Part shown: in pieces, positions 15,357 through 25,757 of the stretch
Numbering within the stretch: position 1 is the first letter of the stretch
Layout of the letters: each line of letters opens with the position of its first letter
Origin: Zoogloea sp021286885
GTDB taxonomy: Bacteria; Pseudomonadota; Gammaproteobacteria; Burkholderiales; Rhodocyclaceae
Direction: 5' to 3' (one strand)
Assembly (NCBI RefSeq): GCF_041915215.1
Contig: NZ_JAYSBV010000005.1
Length of the DNA stretch: 64,000 bases
The notes under the pieces: generated by a model
What the model saw: only the letters and a program-made list of their open reading frames with translations
Told to the model about the DNA's origin: nothing
The model's database searches: none
Position numbers and translations under genes: made by a program

Positions 15357-18300
15357 TCAGTTCTTCAGCAAGATGGACAAGATATGTCCGGCATGGTCGC
15401 GGGCAACCGAGCGTTGCCAGCCTGCCAGCGGCATCAACAAACTACCGATGCGCTTTTTAATTTCTGGATGCACGTCGGGCATCTGCTTCCAGTTGCCGGA
15501 TGCCATCGTATGGCCCAGCTCGGCATCCTCGAATAGCTTGGTTGTGACCACGCGAGCAGTCCCGGCGGCCAGATGGGTTTCCAGATAGTGAAATACCGCA
15601 GAATGTGCCGGGTTGCTAAAGCCCGTGTTGTCCTTGTTCAGGATTTGTTGGCCGAACAGGTCGAGCTGTTCCAGAAACTGTGCCTGGGTGATGCGGCCAG
15701 CCTTTTCTTCAGCGAGTAGCTTTTCCAGCGCTTCCGCCAGTTTGTCGAAGAAAGCCGGGTCTTTGTCACGGCCGGTGGCGATAGTGTGCTTTAGCTGGTT
15801 TTTCATCACCAGCGCCTGGCTACTCGGGCTGGCCAGCTGCTTGAGCCTGGCCATGTCGCTGGCATCCAGAATCGATACCTCCTTGCCAAGCAGGCTCTTG
15901 GCCGGGCTGGCATCGATGTACTCGTCCAGCAACTGCTGCAACAGTACCGATTCGAGCTTGGTAATGCGTTCGCGGTAAGTGTTGCCGGGCAGTTTGTCAC
16001 GCAGCATCAGCCGTATCTCGGCAAACAGGGTGAAGTAGGGCTTGAATGGCACGCCACGGGCATCCGGCAGGATGATGTCGATGCTGCGGTTGAACTGCTT
16101 TACCCACTCCAGAAAGTCTTCCACCGCATCCAGCCGGCTGGCCGGGTCGAGGAAATGCTCGGCGTCGCTCTTGTACTGCTCGCGTTGCGTATCTGGGTCG
16201 TGCTTCTTGGGCAGCAGCTTCAGGATGCGCGCCAGCGTGGACTGCAGCTTGGGTAGCTCGCTTTCCACCCCTTGCCATACTTGTGTTGCCTGCAGCTCGC
16301 CACCGTATATTTTCAGTGCTTCATCCAGGTGCTCCACCACACCGTGGTAATCGACGATATAGCCCGCATTCTTGCCGGCCATGCTGCGGTTTACCCGAGC
16401 AATGGCTTGCAGCAGGGTGTGCTCTTTTAGTGGTTTGTCGAGGTACATGGTGCCGACAATGGGCGCGTCCCATCCGGTTAGCAGCATGTCGGACACAATG
16501 ATGAGGCCAATATTATTGGCGTGGACTTGCCCATCCTGGCCTTTGCTTTCGTCGCCATAAGGCAGCGGAAACAGCTTGCTGACAAAGTTGGCAATCTGCT
16601 CGGATGGCATGGCGACCGGCTCTTTGCCGTCCTTGATTTCAGCCTTGACCCGTTCTTCGATGCTGCGCACCTGTTCAGTGCTGACAGCGTACGTGGCTGC
16701 GGCCTCGTGCACCGAGGCGCCGGTACGCGAGGCCGTGATACTGGCCAGTGAAACCACGACCTTGCTTTGAAAAGTTGGCAGCCCCTGCTGGCTGCGTTCG
16801 CGCATGATGGCGTCGAGCAAATCCTTGTAGCGCACGGCCATGTCGCGGCCATCGCACACCAGCATGGCCTTCAAGCCCTTGGCTTGTACGTTGGCCACAA
16901 AATGCGCCACCAGGTGGCTGGCCACGTGTGCCATGCGGTCGCCAGCCTGGCGCCAGCGTGCCAACAGCTCTTTCTTCAGTGCTTGCTGTCGGGCTTCCGT
17001 CTCTTGGCTGAATTGGTCTTTAAAAGCTTGGTCCAGTTCGGCATTGGGCGCCAGTGCCACCCAGGCGTCCTGGTACTTGATAGGCAGTGTGGCGCCATCG
17101 GCCACGGCCTCGTGCAAGCGGTACTCGTCGATATAGCCATCGCCGCCAAACTCGCCCAGCGTATGTTTGTCTTCGTTTAACAGTGGCGTGCCAGTGAAAG
17201 CGACGAACTTGGCGTTCGGCAGGCTGGCCCGCATGAAGGCCGCCAGGAAGTCGTACTGGCTACGGTGTGCTTCATCTACCAGCACATAGAAGTTGGGCTT
17301 GTTGCTCAGCACTTGGAAGTGCACCTGCTCGCGGCCAATCTCTTCCCATTTGGCGGGCAGCAAAGCACCAGCCGCATCGTACTGGCCAAGGTGAACATTA
17401 CGCTCCTTGACCATAAAGAAGTCTTTGCCTGTACGCACACGGCGATGCCTTGTCGCTTGCTGGGTATCGCTTTCTTCATCCGGGGCGGCCGCGATCGCGG
17501 CCGCTGCTTCGTCTGGCTGCTCGTTTTCCTGAAACTTTTGCACGGTGCTGGTGAACACACTGCCGTAATCATTGGACAGCAACCGCACCAGGCCCGTTAC
17601 CGACTCCGCCTGGATGGCCTTGATACCCACCGCGTGAAAGGTGTCGAAGATTTGCTTGTCCAGGTCGCGGCGGTCTGTCAGCACCAGCACGGTGGGGTTG
17701 TCCAGGCCTGTGCTTTCGGCACGCAGCATGCGCGCCAGCAGAGCCATGGTCAGCGACTTGCCGCTGCCCTGCGTGTGCCATACCACGCCACCCATGGGCT
17801 TGGGGGCGGTAAGGCGGGCAATGGTTTTGCGCACCGCACGCCACTGCTGGTAACGCGGCAGCTTCTTCACCGTTTTGCCGTCACGGGTTTCGAACAGCAC
17901 CAAGTGGGTCACCAGCTCCAGAAAGCGTGCCGGCTCGAACAAGGCCCACAGCAGCTGGTCTTGCTCGCTGGGTTCGCTACCCAGTAATGCAGCCACTTCG
18001 GCGTGCTCGGCCTCCTGCAAGCGATAGCGGGCGTAGAAGGCCGGCGGCGTGAAGATAGCCCCGTACAGCCCCTGGCGGCCGTTCAGGCCGACGGCCACCT
18101 GGTTGAACACAAACTGGTCCGGGAAGCTGGCCCGGTAGCCATCCAGCTGCGCCAGCGCTTCATCCAGCCGGTGATGGCTGGCCTTGCACTCGATAATGGC
18201 CAGCGGCAGACCATTGACGAACAGCAGCAGGTCAGGCCGGAATACATCGCCGTCGGCATTACGGCCAACGTACTGGTCCACTACGTGAAAATCATTCTGC

Positions 18301-18650
18301 GCAGCGGTGCTGGCATCGAAAAAACGCACGCTGCGCGGCTTGCCGTCGGCGTCTTTTACCTGAATGTCCGAGCGGTGCAGCACCTGTTCCCAGAACGCCT
18401 TGTTGGCGGGCAGCAGGGCATCGTTAACGCGCTTGCGCAGCTCCAGCAAGGCCGCCGCCACCCCACCGGGGGCCGTGGCCAGCCACGGGTTCAGCACCAG
18501 CAGCCGGGCGCGCAGTACGTCCTCCAGCACCGGGGCCAGGTGGCGGTGCGCTACCTGCACTGCATGCCCCGGCAGATGGGTATAGCCCAGTTTTACCAGC
18601 GACTCGATGGCCGGGGTTTCCACGCCCGTTGCTTCCGGTGACTGGCTCAT
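15357..18650 (-). CDS. hsdR: Type I restriction enzyme, R (motor/nuclease) subunit
   Basis: This 1097-residue subunit has an N-terminal PD-(D/E)xK nuclease (VFRPDLLLF then AIIECKASHHR, about residues 135-160) and an SF2 translocase: Walker A HTQGSGKS near residue 270, DEAH in VLVDEAHRSQYD near 440, FTGTPLL and motif VI QAIARVNRS. A helical C-terminal domain follows for binding to the methylase core. The frame is open 156 codons upstream, but the ATG at 18650 with AGGGGAAG before it gives the family N-terminus. It lies 26 bp after the HEPN/LOTUS-like gene. All catalytic motifs look intact. Confidence 0.95.
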   Translation of the reverse strand: MSQSPEATGVETPAIESLVKLGYTHLPGHAVQVAHRHLAPVLEDVLRARLLVLNPWLATAPGGVAAALLELRKRVNDALLPANKAFWEQVLHRSDIQVKDADGKPRSVRFFDASTAAQNDFHVVDQYVGRNADGDVFRPDLLLFVNGLPLAIIECKASHHRLDEALAQLDGYRASFPDQFVFNQVAVGLNGRQGLYGAIFTPPAFYARYRLQEAEHAEVAALLGSEPSEQDQLLWALFEPARFLELVTHLVLFETRDGKTVKKLPRYQQWRAVRKTIARLTAPKPMGGVVWHTQGSGKSLTMALLARMLRAESTGLDNPTVLVLTDRRDLDKQIFDTFHAVGIKAIQAESVTGLVRLLSNDYGSVFTSTVQKFQENEQPDEAAAAIAAAPDEESDTQQATRHRRVRTGKDFFMVKERNVHLGQYDAAGALLPAKWEEIGREQVHFQVLSNKPNFYVLVDEAHRSQYDFLAAFMRASLPNAKFVAFTGTPLLNEDKHTLGEFGGDGYIDEYRLHEAVADGATLPIKYQDAWVALAPNAELDQAFKDQFSQETEARQQALKKELLARWRQAGDRMAHVASHLVAHFVANVQAKGLKAMLVCDGRDMAVRYKDLLDAIMRERSQQGLPTFQSKVVVSLASITASRTGASVHEAAATYAVSTEQVRSIEERVKAEIKDGKEPVAMPSEQIANFVSKLFPLPYGDESKGQDGQVHANNIGLIIVSDMLLTGWDAPIVGTMYLDKPLKEHTLLQAIARVNRSMAGKNAGYIVDYHGVVEHLDEALKIYGGELQATQVWQGVESELPKLQSTLARILKLLPKKHDPDTQREQYKSDAEHFLDPASRLDAVEDFLEWVKQFNRSIDIILPDARGVPFKPYFTLFAEIRLMLRDKLPGNTYRERITKLESVLLQQLLDEYIDASPAKSLLGKEVSILDASDMARLKQLASPSSQALVMKNQLKHTIATGRDKDPAFFDKLAEALEKLLAEEKAGRITQAQFLEQLDLFGQQILNKDNTGFSNPAHSAVFHYLETHLAAGTARVVTTKLFEDAELGHTMASGNWKQMPDVHPEIKKRIGSLLMPLAGWQRSVARDHAGHILSILLKN

Positions 18651-18676
18651 GCGTTTTTCTTCCCCTGCATGCTTTC

Positions 18677-19531
18677 TTACTCCTGGCGGCTGCGGTACCA
18701 CACCTCGCGGCCACCTTGTTCTGTGTTCACTCGCTTGCAAATTTCGAACTGCTGCGACGCGTGGATGATGTGCCGCCAGCTGCTGCAGCCATAGCGCTGG
18801 GGCTGCTGTTCCGGGTACTGCGTGCGCAGCCACGTGATGGCGCTGTTGAGCCGCGTCCAGCCATCTATCGCAAACCGGGCTTCGCCTTCGCGCAGGCAAC
18901 GCACCGCGCCGCTGGCTGGCCAGTGTACCGTGCCATCCGGGGCGATACCGTTGAGCAGCAGGTTTTCGAATGCGTCCGAATTCATGTATGTCGCCACCCG
19001 CTTGCGGACTTCCTGCATGTTCTGCGCCCAGCCGAGCAGGGTCTGGTAGTGGCCGTCTATGCGCTGGTAGCTGGCGTCCAGATAGGCATCTGCAGCTATG
19101 CAGTCCTGAGGCTCCCAAATGTTGAAGCGCTGCAAGAAGTGGTGAACCAGCTCGTTGCGCAGTGCCACCAGTTCTTTTAGTGCTGCGGTGGTGGCCTGGT
19201 ATTGGCTAGCGTCCAGCTCTAGCTGGAAGCGCATGCTAACCCACACAGTATCGTCCCCCTGCGGTGCATTGCGGCTATCCTCGCCCTCGCCAACGGTCAG
19301 GTATTGCTCGGTCAGCATGCTGACCAGGCCGCCCAGCGTCTTTTTGTGGGCGCTCGCTATTTGCGCGTCTTGCACTGCCTGCAGCTGTGCCGGGTGCGCC
19401 GCCACGTCGCTACGCGCCACCAAATCTTTCAGCAGTATTTCGTACTGCTGCAGGCGCAGCAGGCAGCCGCCCAGCTTGCGCTGTACGTCTGCCAGTGACG
19501 GGGCTGGGCTGGGTAAGGCTTGCGACGTCAT
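18677..19531 (-). CDS. HEPN-like / OST-HTH (LOTUS)-like protein within type I RM operon
   Basis: This 284-residue protein lies between hsdS and hsdR. Residues ~15-80 are helical (LGGCLLRLQQYEILLKDLVA). Residues 121-131 read LVALRNELVHH, with Arg125 and His130 forming an RxxxxH motif like that of HEPN ribonucleases. The C-terminal ~60 residues (GWTRLNSAITWLRTQYP, then RYGCSSWRHIIHASQQFEI and GREVWYR) have the pattern of an OST-HTH/LOTUS winged helix, a fold that binds RNA in other proteins. A strong GGAG lies 5 nt before the ATG, 9 bp after the hsdS stop. Both domain calls are by eye. It could be an RNA-targeting backup of the restriction system; no function is established. Confidence 0.6.
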   Translation of the reverse strand: MTSQALPSPAPSLADVQRKLGGCLLRLQQYEILLKDLVARSDVAAHPAQLQAVQDAQIASAHKKTLGGLVSMLTEQYLTVGEGEDSRNAPQGDDTVWVSMRFQLELDASQYQATTAALKELVALRNELVHHFLQRFNIWEPQDCIAADAYLDASYQRIDGHYQTLLGWAQNMQEVRKRVATYMNSDAFENLLLNGIAPDGTVHWPASGAVRCLREGEARFAIDGWTRLNSAITWLRTQYPEQQPQRYGCSSWRHIIHASQQFEICKRVNTEQGGREVWYRSRQE

Positions 19532-19540
19532 GGCTACTCC

Positions 19541-20844
19541 TTAGCTAACGCTTGCATTGGTATCCACATTGACCCGCCATTCGCCGGTGAGCAGCTTTTG
19601 TATCAGGCCGCGTTTGAGTCTTGCAAAGTGAGAGTGTTTAGTACCTAAAACTTGTAGCTTTGAATCAACTGAATCCAAGATGCAGGCGATTTCGTCTTGT
19701 TCGCGTCTATCAATTGGCATCACCAGTGGAAGCGACGACAGGATTCCGGTATTCATGTTTGGCATGGTTTGACCAACAGCGTTTTGCTCTAACCAAGCAC
19801 GTACCACATCTAGTTGAAGCAATTGAGCAAGGAACGAAGAGTTGTGCGAGGTAGAGGGGTGAGCCTTCAAACAACCAGTGCCGCACAGTGCGCCTTCGGA
19901 CTCTTCATCAATCAAAGCAAATCGCGCTACGTCTCCGCGACGGCTGAAAAGCAAATCACCAACTAACAGCTTGTGCTTTGAAAGTTCTTCCGCCCGAGCC
20001 GGCGAAATACGTGCGGCAGATGCGAGATTGGCCCGATACCCCACCAAATCTTTCGGCATCAGTACAGGTACGCCGTTATCTTGATACTCGTCGGCATGCA
20101 ACTGACTTCCGAATGGCCCGGTTTGTAGTGCACCCTTACAGACAGCCCCAAAGCTTGTGGTAAACCAAGTAGCCGGTATCTCCCCCAGCTCACTATCCTT
20201 GAACTCAGTATGTGGCACCCAGCGGCCATCGGCATCTTGAGTGCCGACACCCCGGCTGAACAGGGTCTGCATCAGCCCGCGCTTGAGAGTCTGGGTGGCT
20301 TTAATCTGGCGCGCAATCACGTCCAGCTTGTCGTCCACGGTCGTCAGGATGGCGGCGATTTTTTGTTGTTCGGGAAGAGGTGGCACTGCAGCCGTCAGGT
20401 TCTGCAGGTCTTTCGTTGACAGGTGCTTAACCGTCGTCGCAGAGATTCCGTCCTGAATCTTTCCAATTGCAGCTGCAACAAAAAAGAACAGGAACCCCAA
20501 GTCAGAGATGCCCGGTCTATGAGAAATTTTGAGAACCCGCTGATTGAGCAGTGCCCGAGAGCCTTTCCATCGCACCACATGGAACTCGCCGTCCATGCCG
20601 ACCAATACATCGCCAGTGTTAACGATGTATCGCTCGTCGTATTCGCCCGCATAGCCTGTTTCGCTAAAACCACGAAGCAGGTCACGGATGCGAATGAGTG
20701 GGACTCCCTCACTCGATGAAAAAAGCTCTGATTTGAAAGGAGCCCCCGTCAGCATGCTGATGTGACCACCTAGGTGTTCGCATCTCCAGTCACTCGGAAT
20801 CCAGCCGACTTCCGTTTCCTTGTATCCAGACTTTCCCGCCAGAC

Positions 20845-20848
<4 letters not shown>
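19541..20848 (-). CDS. hsdS: Type I restriction-modification specificity subunit
   Basis: This 435-residue subunit sets DNA sequence recognition for methylation and restriction. It has the standard tandem layout: target-recognition domain 1 from residue ~14 (WIPSDWRCEHLGG), a conserved spacer helix (PEQQKIAAILTTVDDKLDVI, ~150-190), recognition domain 2 from ~225 (EIPATWFTTSFGAVCKG), and a distal conserved helix (REQDEIACILDSVDSKLQVL, ~380-415). The ATG overlaps the hsdM stop by 4 bp (ATGA). Recognition domains are more AT-rich than hsdM and hsdR, as expected for frequently exchanged modules. The recognised sequence cannot be read off. Confidence 0.93.
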
Positions 20849-22464
<1,616 letters not shown>

Positions 22465-22795
22465 CGTGTTTTTTGCTTTTGGAGTGGGGCAGGGCATTGG
22501 CCACGCAGTCACAGGTGACGTATAGCGATGTTAAATGGTGTTAATTGCGCGCATTGAAGGGTGCCATTATGACTTGAGCGGATGCGCTTTGTTCGGTAAA
22601 TCATTCTCTTGTGATTGCTTGATGAACAGCGCTGCCAGCGTGCGTGCCTGAGTGTCGTAGATGGGTAGAAAACAATGGCAGGAATTCTACAATGGCAGGA
22701 ATTCTATATTCCATGGCCGAATACCGTAAGACTGCCGCCCCCGCTGCCCCTACACTAGGCTGCCCAAATCGCGCACCAGAAAGGGCCGACGCGCC
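22465..22795. other. Intergenic region between hsdM and the divergent Fsr-type exporter
   Basis: This 331-bp gap should hold the promoters for the leftward restriction operon and the rightward exporter. It is AT-richer than its surroundings around 22520-22570. The only clear structure is a 17-bp tandem duplication at 22673-22706. No coding region was recognised. Confidence 0.6.
22673..22706 (+). repeat. 17-bp tandem duplication upstream of MFS exporter
   Basis: CAATGGCAGGAATTCTA occurs twice back to back (22673-22689 and 22690-22706), about 90 bp before the exporter start. It could be a doubled regulator site or simple slippage. Exact identity is seen; a role is not shown. Confidence 0.6.
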
Positions 22796-24004
22796 ATGAG
22801 CCTTCCTCCCGCCACCCCGGCGCCCCCCGCAGCGGGTGGGCAGTTCTTTGTTCGCATCGTGGGTGCGGCGGCCTTCGCCCATCTGCTCAATGACCTGATC
22901 CAGGCCATGCTGCCGTCCATCTATCCGCTGCTCAAGACCCGCTTTGGGCTGAGCTTCGGAGAGATCGGGATGATTGCGCTGACCTATCAAATTACGGCGT
23001 CCCTGCTCCAGCCCTGGATAGGCTTTTACACCGACAAGCATCCCAAACCCTACCTCTTGCCCTGCGGAATGGGGGTGACGCTGCTGGGCATTGTGCTGCT
23101 GGCGACGGCGGGGTCTTATCCGATGCTGCTGCTCGCCTCGGCGGTGTTCGGGGTGGGCTCGGCCACCTTTCATCCGGAAGCTTCCCGGGTCGCCCGGATG
23201 GCTTCGGGCGGGCGGTTTGGGACGGCCCAATCCACGTTTCAGGTGGGGGGCAACACCGGTTCGGCCATTGGCCCCCTGATCACCGCCCTGGTGGTGGTGC
23301 CCCAGGGCCAGCAGGCGGTGGCCTGGTTCATGGCGGCGGCGCTGCTGGGGATCTGGGTGTTGCTGCGCCTCACCGGCTGGGCCCGCACCCACGGCCAGGT
23401 CCAGATGAAGGGCCTCGCCCGGGCCCAGCAGGCCGGCCTCAGCCGCCCCGAGATCATGCGGGCGGTGGCGGTGATCTGCGTGCTGATGTTCGCCAAGTTT
23501 GTTTATATCGCATCCTTCACCAATTATTTCACCTTCTACCTGATGCAGCGCTTTGGGCTGGACGTCCAGCAGAGCCAGATCTTTCTGTTTGTGTTTCTGG
23601 GCTCGGTGGCGCTGGGTACCTTTGCCGGCGGCCCGGTGGGGGATCGCATCGGGCGCAAGGCGGTGATCTGGGTGTCGTTTCTGGGCGTTGCCCCCTTCGC
23701 TCTGGCGCTGCCCTACGCCAATCTGTTCTGGACCGGGGTGCTGGCCAGCATCGTGGGCCTGGTGATGTCCTCGGCCTTTGCCGCGCTGGTGGTCTACGCC
23801 CAGGAAGCCGTCCCGGGCCGGGTGGGGCTGGTCTCCGGGCTGATGTTCGGCCTGATGTTCGGCATCGGCGGCCTGGGCGCCGCCGCCCTGGGCCACCTGG
23901 CCGACACCCATGGGATTGTGTGGGTGTACGGCGTCATCTCTTTCCTGCCCTTGCTGGGCGTGGTGACGGGGGCCTTGCCGGAGGGGCGGAAGAGGGTGGG
24001 GTGA
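22796..24004 (+). CDS. MFS exporter, fosmidomycin-resistance (Fsr) type
   Basis: This 402-residue inner-membrane transporter with about twelve hydrophobic segments has typical Fsr-group sequence: AHLLNDLIQAMLPSIYPLLK near residue 30 and ALTYQITASLLQPWIGFYTD near 60, including the loop after helix 2. An FHPEAS motif lies near residue 125. Members export fosmidomycin or other small molecules; the natural substrate is unknown. The proline-rich N-terminus precedes helix 1. It is monocistronic, diverging from hsdM and converging on the prp regulator. Confidence 0.85.
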   Translation: MSLPPATPAPPAAGGQFFVRIVGAAAFAHLLNDLIQAMLPSIYPLLKTRFGLSFGEIGMIALTYQITASLLQPWIGFYTDKHPKPYLLPCGMGVTLLGIVLLATAGSYPMLLLASAVFGVGSATFHPEASRVARMASGGRFGTAQSTFQVGGNTGSAIGPLITALVVVPQGQQAVAWFMAAALLGIWVLLRLTGWARTHGQVQMKGLARAQQAGLSRPEIMRAVAVICVLMFAKFVYIASFTNYFTFYLMQRFGLDVQQSQIFLFVFLGSVALGTFAGGPVGDRIGRKAVIWVSFLGVAPFALALPYANLFWTGVLASIVGLVMSSAFAALVVYAQEAVPGRVGLVSGLMFGLMFGIGGLGAAALGHLADTHGIVWVYGVISFLPLLGVVTGALPEGRKRVG

Positions 24005-24045
24005 GGGTGGGGTGAGAGTCTGGGGCTTGGGGTCTAGGAGCCGGA

Positions 24046-25464
24046 TCAGCTTCGGGGGGCGTGACGATAGGGTTCCAGATAGCGTCGGTCAGGGTCAATC
24101 GAGAGGCTGCGCCCCATGGGCGGGAAGGCGCGCTGGGGACATTCCTGCCGTTCGCAGACCTTGCAGCCAGCGCCTATCGGGGTGGCCAGCTCGGGTTTGC
24201 CCAGATTCAGGCCTCGGGCGTAAACCAGCCGTTCGGCATGGCGCAAATCGCAGCCCAGCCCGATGGAGAAAATCTTGCCCGGGCTACCGTGGGCGCCCGT
24301 TTCTCGTAGGATGCTGCGGGCGATCCAGAGGTAGCGCCGTCCGTCAGGCATGGCGGCCACCTGGGTCAGAATGCGGCCAGGCACGGAAAAGGCTTCATAC
24401 ACGTTCCACAGGGGGCAGGTGCCGCCGATGCGTGAGAAGTGAAAATCGGTGGCCGATTGGCGTTTGGAAATGTTGCCTGCCCGATCCACGCGGATGAAAA
24501 AGAAGGGCACCCCTCGGGCTGTTGGTCTTTGCAGGGTGGAGAGGCGGTGGCATACCGTCTCGAATCCGACCCCAAAACCTTGCCCCAGGAGGCCGATGTC
24601 GTAGTTCAGGGTCTCGGCGGCCTCCAGAAATGGCCCGTAGGGCAGCACCAGCGCACCGGCAAAGTAGCTAGCCAGCCCGATGCGGGCGAGGGCGCGGGAT
24701 TCATCCAGGATGAACGGCCCGGTAGCGGCCAGGGTGTCGATGATCTCACCCGCCTCCAGAAAAGCCAGTTGGGTAGCCAGCTGAAAGGCCCGCTGCCCTC
24801 GTTCCAGCTGCCCGGATAGGCGCAGCACCCGGGTGGACGGGTCAAAACTGCGTTGCAGGCCGCCCGTGTCCCACTCGATGGCTACCCGTACGCCGTGTAT
24901 GGTTTCCAGACGCTGGGTTAGCGCGCTGGCCAGGTCGGGGCCGCCGCCACAGGAATGGAAGATGGTTTCGGCCAGACCGTCGAGTTCGTCCACATAGTTG
25001 TGGCGGGCGTAAAAGAAATCCCGCACTTCTTCGTAGGGCATGGGCGCCGGGGTCGCCATGCCGTTGCGGTCGCCTCCCAGCTGCAGGGCCAGTGCCTCGG
25101 CCCGTTCTCGCTGGTCCCGCAGCCGGCGATCCAGGGTGATCAGGGTGCGGGCCACGGCGGGCATGTGGGCGGCCAGCTCTCGGATTTCTGCGCTTGATAC
25201 GGGGGGGTCGCCTGGGGTGGCCAGAAAAACCTCCCGCAGGTCGGCCATCAGGCGCGCTTCGTCGTCTTCGGAAAACTGTTGTACATCCACCCCAAACACG
25301 GCGTTCAGTTTGAGTAGCACTGGCACGCTGAGCGGGCGCTGGTTTTGTTCCAGCTGATTGAGATAGCTGGGGGATAGCTCCAGGGCACGGGCGAGGGCGA
25401 TCTGGGTCAGGCCGCGTTCTTCCCGGAAGCGGCGCAGGCGGATGCCCATGAAGGTTTTTTTCAT
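24046..25464 (-). CDS. ScfR-type XRE regulator of propionate metabolism
   Basis: This 472-residue regulator has an N-terminal XRE helix-turn-helix (RLRRFREERGLTQIALARAL, residues ~8-60), a central IrrE/ImmA-like segment (~170-300), and a C-terminal short-chain fatty acyl-CoA regulator domain with cysteines in GCKVCERQECPQRAFPP near residue 440. Known relatives (RamB, Mycobacterium PrpR) sense acyl-CoA or propionate status. It diverges from prpC, making it the probable propionate-operon regulator. I use the ATG at 25464 with AAGGAA upstream; a 54-codon open extension to 25626 runs through the operator region and is non-homologous. Confidence 0.88.
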   Translation of the reverse strand: MKKTFMGIRLRRFREERGLTQIALARALELSPSYLNQLEQNQRPLSVPVLLKLNAVFGVDVQQFSEDDEARLMADLREVFLATPGDPPVSSAEIRELAAHMPAVARTLITLDRRLRDQRERAEALALQLGGDRNGMATPAPMPYEEVRDFFYARHNYVDELDGLAETIFHSCGGGPDLASALTQRLETIHGVRVAIEWDTGGLQRSFDPSTRVLRLSGQLERGQRAFQLATQLAFLEAGEIIDTLAATGPFILDESRALARIGLASYFAGALVLPYGPFLEAAETLNYDIGLLGQGFGVGFETVCHRLSTLQRPTARGVPFFFIRVDRAGNISKRQSATDFHFSRIGGTCPLWNVYEAFSVPGRILTQVAAMPDGRRYLWIARSILRETGAHGSPGKIFSIGLGCDLRHAERLVYARGLNLGKPELATPIGAGCKVCERQECPQRAFPPMGRSLSIDPDRRYLEPYRHAPRS

Positions 25465-25547
25465 TGCGGATTCCTTGGCGGGGCGGGCGAGGGGCATGGC
25501 CCGCCCGTCTGGGCGGTGGCGCCCGAATATCCGGAATCTTGAGCCGA

Positions 25548-25667
25548 TTTGCAAGCTTTGCGTGAGGTTTTGTGTGATTTGCAAGATTCGCAAGTTGGCG
25601 GAGTTTCTTTCGCAAACCTTCGCCATTTCAGGGGCTTTGCGTGTTTTGTGGATGCGTATATTGCGAA
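25548..25667. promoter_or_regulatory. Cluster of TTYGCAA motifs in the ScfR-prpC intergenic region
   Basis: Five related heptamers lie between the divergent genes: TTTGCAA at 25548-25554 and 25578-25584, TTCGCAA at 25587-25593 and 25609-25615, and TTGCGAA (reverse orientation) at 25661-25667. They resemble the TTTGCAAA-type sites of RamB/PrpR relatives. They probably mediate control of prpC and autoregulation of the regulator gene. Binding is inferred from motif and position. Confidence 0.65.
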
Positions 25668-25757
25668 CACCTGCTGTCGTGTGTGGCGCTAAGCCCGCCT
25701 CAGCATACGAGCGCAGTTTTCTGAATCACGGTGAAGGCATACGCCATGGAGACCCGG

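Noticed and set aside
18651..19118. 156-codon N-terminal extension of hsdR
   Set aside because: It overlaps the HEPN/LOTUS-like gene on the same strand in another frame and is Arg/Pro-rich; the ATG at 18650 starts the HsdR family sequence.
25465..25626. 54-codon upstream extension of the ScfR-type regulator
   Set aside because: It runs through the TTYGCAA operator cluster and lacks homology; the ATG at 25464 has a ribosome-binding site.
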